The notes under the pieces: generated by a model
The model's input: only the letters and a program-made list of their open reading frames with translations
Databases searched by the model: none
Told to the model about the DNA's origin: nothing
In this document: positions 13,521 to 18,322 of the stretch, in pieces
How the letters are laid out: every line of letters begins with the position of its first letter
Numbering within the stretch: position 1 is the first letter of the stretch
Assembly: GCA_947443815.1 (NCBI GenBank)
Contig: CANEXR010000026.1
Coordinates: forward strand, 1 to 18,322
Source of the DNA: Flavobacteriaceae bacterium
GTDB lineage: Bacteria > Bacteroidota > Bacteroidia > Flavobacteriales > Flavobacteriaceae
DNA: 18,322 nt
Direction of reading: 5' to 3'
Translations under genes and position numbers: made by a program

Positions 13521-13599
13521 GGAGCTGTTTCCTGCTATCCGCTATATCTTTTTCTGGCAAAAAAGCCAGAAAAAGGATGCCGCTACTATCAGGGCTAGG
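13521..13599 (-). ncRNA. 79-nt structured repeat element, copy B (candidate Flavo-1-like RNA)
   Basis: Read on the minus strand it begins CCTAGCCC and ends AGCTCC like copy A at 7709-7787. It keeps the two conserved strands ATAGTAGCGGCATC and ATATAGCGGATAG exactly. The inner hairpin is CTTTTTCTGGC against GCCAGAAAAAG, a perfect stem with a T-rich loop. The outer stem is CCTG against CAGG; relative to copy A both partners of one pair have changed. It lies 179 bases upstream of the prfA start codon on the same strand, but prfA has its own promoter in between, so a cis-regulatory role on prfA is doubtful. No U tract follows the element. It starts 7 bases after the stop of a small minus-strand frame. 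Confidence 0.7.
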
Positions 13600-13606
13600 C
13601 GATTTG

Positions 13607-13765
13607 CTAAAAACCAACTTTTATAATTTCCCTTAAAATTTTTAAATCAAAAGGAGTTAGTTTTGAAAATGAAAGATAGCTTAACGCTTTTTTATCAGTG
13701 TTTTCGGTAATTAATTTATATTTTTGGGTAAATAACAAATGTGATAGAAACCTTAGTATAAACAT
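13607..13765 (-). CDS. Possible small protein or gene remnant (52 residues)
   Basis: From the ATG at 13763-13765 a minus-strand frame encodes MFILRFLSHLLFTQKYKL, then a hydrophilic part, ITENTDKKALSYLSFSKL, and TPFDLKILREIIKVGF before a TAG. The same frame is open for 39 further codons upstream without an ATG, 91 codons in all, which is long for non-coding DNA this AT-rich. This suggests either an intact small protein with a hydrophobic N-terminus or the tail of a decayed gene. No clear promoter box precedes it. It ends 7 bases before the 79-nt element, on the same strand. I recognise no family. Confidence 0.3.
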   Translation of the reverse strand: MFILRFLSHLLFTQKYKLITENTDKKALSYLSFSKLTPFDLKILREIIKVGF

Positions 13766-13871
13766 CCCTGTTTTGAGTAGATTAGAAAAACAAAATCTAA
13801 CGTATACAATATATTTAATGACTGCACATCTACAACTCGTATAAAAAAATTTAAAGACCGAAATTAAAAAC

Positions 13872-13886
13872 CAGCTGTTTCCCTAT
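13872..13886 (-). repeat. Possible decayed end of a third 79-nt element
   Basis: On the minus strand ATAGGGAAACAGCT matches the 3' end of copy B (ATAGCAGGAAACAGCT) apart from a two-base gap. The rest of the element is not recognisable upstream. Beyond this, 13766-13990 shows no gene or site I can support. Confidence 0.25.
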
Positions 13887-13990
13887 AGTTCTGATATGCA
13901 CAATCATAAACAGAATAAATTCTGCGCCAATAAAACAATAGCAGGTAAATCAACCAAGAAACAACTACAGAAAATATTTTTTGGAGCTAT

Positions 13991-14023
13991 TTTGTAATTA
14001 GTAACAAAAAATAATAATCTTTG
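13991..14023 (+). promoter_or_regulatory. Probable promoter of the 14055 gene cluster
   Basis: TTTG at 13991-13994 and AATCTTTG at 14016-14023 are 21 bases apart. This fits the Bacteroidota pattern with one mismatch in the -7 box. The -7 box ends 31 bases before the ATG at 14055. Confidence 0.45.
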
Positions 14024-14054
14024 TGGGCATTGTATAAAACACAACTAAAAGCTA

Positions 14055-14378
14055 ATGATTGTATCCGTTACTAAAATTGAGTTAATTTCCTATTCAAAAC
14101 TTGCTGCTTTTTTTAAGTTCAATGGGCAAATTATAAAAGAGTTGCAACTATCAAACTGCAAAAAATACAAAGTAAGTGGTAGTTGGAATTTGAAAATTTG
14201 GTACACTGCAACATTGTGGGAAAACGAAAATGATATCAACGTTTTTTATCGTAATGGCACCCATTTAGAAGCGATGAAACAATCCAAAAAATTTTCTTCA
14301 AAAATTCAATCCCATCGCATACAAAATGAAGATTTAATGAGTTGGAAGGAATTAAAAAAATCTTTTAAAAACAACTAA
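14055..14378 (+). CDS. DUF3291 / monooxygenase-like small protein (ABM fold)
   Basis: The 107-residue cytoplasmic protein opens MIVSVTKIELIS and contains TATLWENENDINVFYRNGTH (51-70), followed by LEAMKQSKKFSSKIQSHRI and a MSWKELKK tail. The alternation of a strand ending in TLWENE with a helix bearing the FYRNGTHLEAM block is typical of dimeric alpha-beta barrel proteins annotated as DUF3291 or spheroidene-monooxygenase-like. These proteins are related in fold to antibiotic biosynthesis monooxygenases. The actual substrate is unknown. It is followed after 84 bases by the YdeI gene on the same strand, and may be the first gene of a unit that also includes an AraC regulator and a TetX-like enzyme. 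Confidence 0.75.
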   Translation: MIVSVTKIELISYSKLAAFFKFNGQIIKELQLSNCKKYKVSGSWNLKIWYTATLWENENDINVFYRNGTHLEAMKQSKKFSSKIQSHRIQNEDLMSWKELKKSFKNN

Positions 14379-14462
14379 TCTTTAACTACCTCTTTTGTAA
14401 GGTGTTGTTTTTTAATACTTTTATAAATCCAAAATATTCTTTATTTTTTTAAATCTAATAAA

Positions 14463-15167
14463 ATGAATCCCAAAGTTGATGACTTTATAAGCAATGCCAA
14501 AAAATGGCAACCCGAAATAGTACAATTGAGAAAACTGTTGCTAGATTGTGGTCTTACAGAAGAATTCAAGTGGCGTACTCCTTGCTACACTTTTCAGGGA
14601 AGCAATGTTGTACTCATAGGTAGTTTTAAAGAGTACTGTGCGCTTAGTTTTTTCAAAGGAACTTTGTTAGAAGACAGCAAGGGCCTTCTAAGCAAACCCG
14701 GAGAAAACAGTCAGGCCATGCGGTTTTTTAAATTTACACATTTGGAAGAAATCATAGCGCAAATAGCGATAATCAAAGCCTATGTTTACGAAGCTCTTGA
14801 GATAGAAAAAGCGGGCTTGAAAGTGATTTTTAAAAGCAATACTGAACTTGAATTGGTAGAAGAATTGCAAATTGCTTTAGACAAAAGCCCTACATTAAAA
14901 ACTGCTTTTAAAGCCTTAACGCCGGGACGACAACGAGCCTATAATTTATATTTCTCAGCACCCAAACAATCCAAAACTAGGGAAAGCAGAATAGAAAATT
15001 ACATTCCGAGAATTCTTAATGGAAAAGGATTCAACGATTGCATTTGTGGAATGTCTAAAAAAATGCCCAACTGCGACGGTTCACACAACTACATTGAAGG
15101 AGAAAAAAAAATGACAATCTGTATAGTTATTTTAGGACGAGCCATAGCATGTTGTCCACTATTTTAA
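14463..15167 (+). CDS. YdeI/OmdA-family protein with DUF1801 domain and C-terminal CDGSH motif
   Basis: The 234-residue protein combines three parts. First is a DUF1801 domain (about 15-115, FKWRTPCYTFQGSNVVLIGSF). Second is the YdeI/OmdA bacteriocin-protection domain (about 128-190, ALDKSPTLKTAFKALTPGRQ, then YIPRILNGKGFND). Third is a motif at 193-208, C-x-C-x2-S-x3-P-x-C-D-G-S-H, a full match to the CDGSH iron-sulfur pattern with ligands C193, C195, C204 and H208. The last part implies a 2Fe-2S cluster like that of mitoNEET proteins. Function unknown; YdeI of Salmonella is linked to peptide resistance. The final 18 residues (from MTICIV) follow a nine-A run; loss of one A would end the protein after EGEKK, so the tail may be a slip product. 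It is 25 bases ahead of the AraC gene. Confidence 0.9.
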   Translation: MNPKVDDFISNAKKWQPEIVQLRKLLLDCGLTEEFKWRTPCYTFQGSNVVLIGSFKEYCALSFFKGTLLEDSKGLLSKPGENSQAMRFFKFTHLEEIIAQIAIIKAYVYEALEIEKAGLKVIFKSNTELELVEELQIALDKSPTLKTAFKALTPGRQRAYNLYFSAPKQSKTRESRIENYIPRILNGKGFNDCICGMSKKMPNCDGSHNYIEGEKKMTICIVILGRAIACCPLF

Positions 15168-15192
15168 AGCAACAAAACAATTAATTTAAAAT

Positions 15193-15948
15193 ATGAACAA
15201 TGACTTCTATTACAAATTCATACTTCCAAACAATTTACTTGCTGATTTTGTAGAAAATATTGGAATGTTTCACAACCAATCAGACAAACCAAAAGAAGTG
15301 ATTCTAATGCCTGATGGAAGAGTTGATTTGTTTTTTATGCAATCGGAACTGACACCTTTTCAGATTCTACTTATCGGATTGGAAACGGTACCAGAACAAA
15401 GAATTATTCCACCGCACACACTTGCTTTTAAAGTCAGCTTTAGACCGCTTGGGGTGGAATATATTTTAAAGACTTCTATTGCTGATTTTTTAAACAGCGG
15501 AAAAAATCTACCTCAAGACTTTTGGAATATCCACGCCGATGACTTAAAAGATTTTGACACATTTCATACAAAAATAGTCCTAAAACTAAATGAATTTTTG
15601 TCTGTCGAAATTGATGACAGAAAACGCAAACTCTTTGAATTGATTTACGCTTCAAACGGCCAAATAAAAGTACAAAATCTTTCAGAAGAAATAGCTTGGA
15701 GCAGTAGGGAAATCAATCGTTATTTCAATAAACAATTTGGACTTTCGTTAAACGCATTTTGTAAAATTTTACGATTCAAGGCATCCTTAGAACATATTGC
15801 AAAAGGCAAACTTTTTCCGGAATTAAACTTCACAGATCAAACCCATTTTATAAAAGAAATTAAAAAATTCTCGGGTGTTGCGCCCAGCGAATTACTAAAA
15901 AACAAGAATGACCGATTTATACTATTATCCGTTCTAAAAGAGCAATAA
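15193..15948 (+). CDS. AraC-family transcriptional regulator
   Basis: The 251-residue regulator has an N-terminal sensor-like domain of the DUF6597 type (about 5-115; ILMPDGRVDLFFMQ at 37-50, VSFRPLGVEYIL at 81-92). A C-terminal AraC DNA-binding region follows (about 158-240). The first helix-turn-helix is VQNLSEEIAWSSREINRYFN (160-179). The second keeps NFTDQTHFIKEIKKFSGVAPSELL (212-235) but lacks the usual insert before it, a shortening I recall as normal in this subgroup. It lies 25 bases after the YdeI gene and 61 bases before the TetX-like gene, with no promoter or terminator in either gap, so it probably regulates or is co-transcribed with both. The ligand is unknown. Confidence 0.9.
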   Translation: MNNDFYYKFILPNNLLADFVENIGMFHNQSDKPKEVILMPDGRVDLFFMQSELTPFQILLIGLETVPEQRIIPPHTLAFKVSFRPLGVEYILKTSIADFLNSGKNLPQDFWNIHADDLKDFDTFHTKIVLKLNEFLSVEIDDRKRKLFELIYASNGQIKVQNLSEEIAWSSREINRYFNKQFGLSLNAFCKILRFKASLEHIAKGKLFPELNFTDQTHFIKEIKKFSGVAPSELLKNKNDRFILLSVLKEQ

Positions 15949-16009
15949 TTTTGTCCCGATCCAAAGCTGAAAAGCAGAACGCAATAAAATTAATCTAAAA
16001 TTAAACGGA

Positions 16010-17170
16010 ATGTTACTAGAAAATAAACAAGTCGCTATTATTGGTGGCGGTCCCGGCGGTCTTACCTTAGCCAGACTTTTACAATTGCAGAACGTAAATG
16101 TAAAACTATACGAAAGAGATTTGAATAAAAATGCTCGAGTGCAAGGTTCTCCGCTAGATATGCATGATGAATCGGGATTGGCTGCCATTCGCAAAGCCCA
16201 TTTATTGGAAGAATTTAAAAATAATTTTATGTCGGGCGCTGATAAAATGCTTATAATAGATCAAAACGCCACCATCTTTTTTAGCGACCACGAGACGAAT
16301 ATTGAGGAAGATTTTGATAATGACTATTTTCGACCTGAGATAGACCGAGGTGTATTGCGAAAAATACTATTAGAATCATTACAACCAGAAACGGTGGTGT
16401 GGGATAGTCATTTTATTTCAATGGAAAAACAAAATGAAGGCTGGTTATTGCATTTCAAAAATGGGTCATCAGCTTATGCAGATATTGTAATTGCTTCGGA
16501 TGGCGCCAATTCTAAAATCAGACCATACTTAACAGACATCAAGCCATTTTATTCCGGTATAACGATGCTTGAAGGCAATGTTTTCGAATCAAAAAAAACA
16601 ATACCATACATCGATTCCTTAATAGATGGCGGAAAAATAATGGCATTTGGAAATACAAAAAATTTACTACTTGGACAAAAAGGCGGTGGGGATCTTGGTT
16701 TTTATGCAAGTTTTAAGGCAGATGAAAATTGGGCTACAAATAATAGCCTAGATTATTCTGATAAAGTACAAATGTTGGAATGGTTTAAAAAAGAATATCC
16801 GGAATGGAGCAGTATCTGGCACCAACTATTTGAAAATGTTGCAATACCTTTTATTCCGCGTCCCATTTATTGTATGCCCTTAAATCAAACTTGGGAAACT
16901 TTACCTAATTTAACTATGATTGGTGATGCCGCGCATGTAATGCCGCCTTTTGCAGGTGAAGGTGCAAATATGGCTATGCTTGATGCTTTGGAACTAAGTG
17001 AATATCTGACGTCTGATAATTATAATACAGTACAGGAAGCCATTTATATTTATGAACTCAACATGTGCAAACGAGCAGCAAAGGCGGCACAAGAATCACT
17101 TGAAAATGGTGAAAAGATGCACTCAAAAGATGCGTTGAAAACAATGTTGCATTTTTTTAGTGAACATTAA
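16010..17170 (+). CDS. TetX-like FAD-dependent monooxygenase
   Basis: The 386-residue flavoprotein belongs to the group A aromatic hydroxylase type. The FAD-binding GGGPGG is at 12-17, with the acidic end YERD at 34-37. The RGVLRKILL arginine is at 113, the DG motif at 164-165 (ASDGANSKIR), and the second flavin motif MIGDAAHVMPPFAGEGAN at 303-320. Length and collinearity match TetX (388 residues) closely, including WDSHF, FYASFKADENW and the PFAGEGAN loop. From memory, the TetX tetracycline-contacting residues R213, N226 and H234 align here with K209, G222 and G230, so tetracycline breakdown is doubtful. It could hydroxylate another aromatic or polyketide-like compound. It follows an AraC regulator on the same strand, which suggests induced expression. 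Flavobacteria are regarded as the ancestral pool of tet(X) genes. Confidence 0.88.
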   Translation: MLLENKQVAIIGGGPGGLTLARLLQLQNVNVKLYERDLNKNARVQGSPLDMHDESGLAAIRKAHLLEEFKNNFMSGADKMLIIDQNATIFFSDHETNIEEDFDNDYFRPEIDRGVLRKILLESLQPETVVWDSHFISMEKQNEGWLLHFKNGSSAYADIVIASDGANSKIRPYLTDIKPFYSGITMLEGNVFESKKTIPYIDSLIDGGKIMAFGNTKNLLLGQKGGGDLGFYASFKADENWATNNSLDYSDKVQMLEWFKKEYPEWSSIWHQLFENVAIPFIPRPIYCMPLNQTWETLPNLTMIGDAAHVMPPFAGEGANMAMLDALELSEYLTSDNYNTVQEAIYIYELNMCKRAAKAAQESLENGEKMHSKDALKTMLHFFSEH

Positions 17171-17296
17171 AAGAAGTTTGCCTTGCAAAGAAGTGCTTGC
17201 ATGGACTCACTCTTACCCGTTCATAACTCCTACAGATTTCTTTTAAATACCAATTTCTAAATTCCTAATTTGCAAACTTAAAATCAGTAGGGAAAA

Positions 17297-18322
17297 ATGA
17301 AGGTCTGTATTGCCGAAAAACCAAGTGTAGCACGCGAAATCGCATCCGTTTTAGGAGCCAATACCAAACACGATGGGTATTATGAAGGCAATGGCTATGC
17401 AGTAACCTACACTTTTGGACATTTATGTACCTTAAAAGAACCCAACGATTATAAACCACACTGGAAAAGTTGGGATTTGAACAACCTACCCATGCTCCCC
17501 GAAAAATTCGAAACCAAAGTGGTAGAGAATTCGGGTATTCAAAAGCAATTCAAAATCATAAAAAGTTTGTTTGACAAAGCCGAATTGGTTATCAATTGTG
17601 GGGATGCGGGACAAGAAGGAGAACTCATTCAGCGCTGGGTAATGAACGAAGCCCAGTATAAAGGCGAAGTAAAACGCTTATGGATTTCGTCCCTAACCAC
17701 CGAAGCCATCAAAGAGGGTTTTGAGAACTTGAAACCCTCCGCCAACTACGATAATTTATACTACGCTGGATTTTCAAGAGCCATTGGCGACTGGTTACTC
17801 GGCATGAATGCCACGCGTTTGTACACTGTAAAACATGGCGGATACAAACAAGTTTTGTCCATTGGAAGGGTGCAAACCCCAACATTAGCGATGGTTGTGG
17901 GCCGATTCAAAGAAATTGAGAATTTCAAACCGCAACCGTATTGGGAATTGCAAACCTTATATAGAGAAACACTTTTTAGTTATGAAGAAGGACGTTTTTT
18001 GAAAAAAGAAGATGGTGAGCTTCTCGCTAATAAGGTCAAAGAAAGTGAGTTCGAAATTGTGTCTGTCGAAAAAAAGAACGGCAATGAGTTTGCACCTAAA
18101 CTATTTGATTTAACAGGTTTGCAAGTGTATTGCAATACTAAGTTTGGTTTTACAGCTGATGAAACGCTTAAAATTGTTCAGACTTTATACGAACAAAAAG
18201 TAGTAACATACCCCAGAGTTGATACCACATTTTTACCCAATGATATCTATCCAAAGGTAGCGGGCATTTTGCAAAATTTAACGAGTTATGCCACGTTGAC
18301 ACAACCCCTTTTAGGAAAAAAA
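17297..18322 (+). CDS. topB: DNA topoisomerase III, N-terminal part, cut by window edge
   Basis: The frame starts at the ATG at 17297 (MKVCIAEKPSVAREIASVLG) and is open for all 342 codons to the window end. It is a type IA topoisomerase, which relaxes or decatenates DNA by cutting one strand. The Toprim domain runs to about 130, with E7 in IAEKPSVA and GDAGQEGEL at 102-110, where a glycine replaces the middle aspartate of the usual DxD, as in many DAGREGE-type TopB proteins. ISSLTTEAIKEGF is at 130-142, SIGRVQTPTLAMVV at 188-201, and the probable active-site tyrosine is Y305 in VVTYPRVDT. About half of the usual 650-800 residues are present. The gap 17171-17296 before it shows a weak, badly spaced TAATTTG only. 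A plasmid or ICE-type TopB cannot be excluded, but no transfer gene is nearby. Confidence 0.93.
   Translation, partial: MKVCIAEKPSVAREIASVLGANTKHDGYYEGNGYAVTYTFGHLCTLKEPNDYKPHWKSWDLNNLPMLPEKFETKVVENSGIQKQFKIIKSLFDKAELVINCGDAGQEGELIQRWVMNEAQYKGEVKRLWISSLTTEAIKEGFENLKPSANYDNLYYAGFSRAIGDWLLGMNATRLYTVKHGGYKQVLSIGRVQTPTLAMVVGRFKEIENFKPQPYWELQTLYRETLFSYEEGRFLKKEDGELLANKVKESEFEIVSVEKKNGNEFAPKLFDLTGLQVYCNTKFGFTADETLKIVQTLYEQKVVTYPRVDTTFLPNDIYPKVAGILQNLTSYATLTQPLLGKK

Noticed and set aside
15781..15860. A deletion inside the second DNA-binding helix of the AraC regulator
   Set aside because: The shortened spacing before FTDQTHF fits what I remember of this DUF6597-linked AraC subgroup, so it is not evidence of damage.
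17265..17459. 64-residue minus-strand frame at the start of topB
   Set aside because: It is antisense to the conserved Toprim N-terminus of topoisomerase III and has no features of its own.
17396..17640. Loss of a catalytic aspartate in the topoisomerase Toprim motif (GDAGQEGE)
   Set aside because: I recall DAGREGE forms as common in working bacterial TopB proteins, so the glycine is probably normal rather than a defect.

Overview
The window reads as chromosomal DNA of a flavobacterium (Bacteroidota), most likely Flavobacterium or a close relative. The base composition is AT-rich, intergenic regions carry the Bacteroidota -7 box TAnnTTTG, and Shine-Dalgarno sites are mostly absent. The gene content fits too: a type III glutamine synthetase, a fused B12-dependent mutase, a TetX-like flavoprotein and a Lacal_2735-like small protein. 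All of this is inference from sequence and recalled family knowledge; no search was run.

Layout. 1-1523: two unrelated types of glutamine synthetase transcribed divergently, GSIII (minus, cut by the window edge) and eukaryote-type GSII (plus). 1589-3163: a TerC/Alx membrane protein convergent with a small collagen-like lipoprotein, sharing a two-way terminator. 3505-3973: a small exported protein with its own terminator. 3990-7442: an 1150-residue fused mutase (IcmF layout) whose two specificity residues are of the isobutyryl-CoA mutase type. 7709-8715: a 79-nt structured RNA-like element, then purU and a strong terminator. 8716-9110: no established gene, but a possible gene remnant and a possible small RNA. 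9111-10939: an alpha/beta hydrolase, a 50-residue small protein and a BtuF-like binding protein. 10992-13397: prfA and pyrF on the minus strand, with a four-helix-bundle (S23/Avd-like) gene wedged between them inside an inverted-repeat bracket. 13521-13599: a second copy of the 79-nt element, on the minus strand. 14055-17170: four same-strand genes (DUF3291-like protein, YdeI protein with a CDGSH iron-sulfur motif, AraC-type regulator, TetX-like FAD monooxygenase) that look like a small stress or detoxification operon. 17297-end: the start of a DNA topoisomerase III gene.

The most interesting items are the following. (1) The paired 79-nt elements at 7709 and 13521 differ by a compensated C-G to U-A change and so look like a structured RNA family; I think this may be the Flavo-1 motif but could not check. 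(2) The four-helix-bundle gene is bracketed by perfect 11-bp inverted repeats and sits in a tight prfA-pyrF gap. (3) The YdeI/CDGSH fusion lies in one unit with a TetX-like enzyme. Two unannotated minus-strand reading frames (13607-13765 and 8714-8857) also deserve a look. I see no tRNA, rRNA, CRISPR array, transposase or phage gene.
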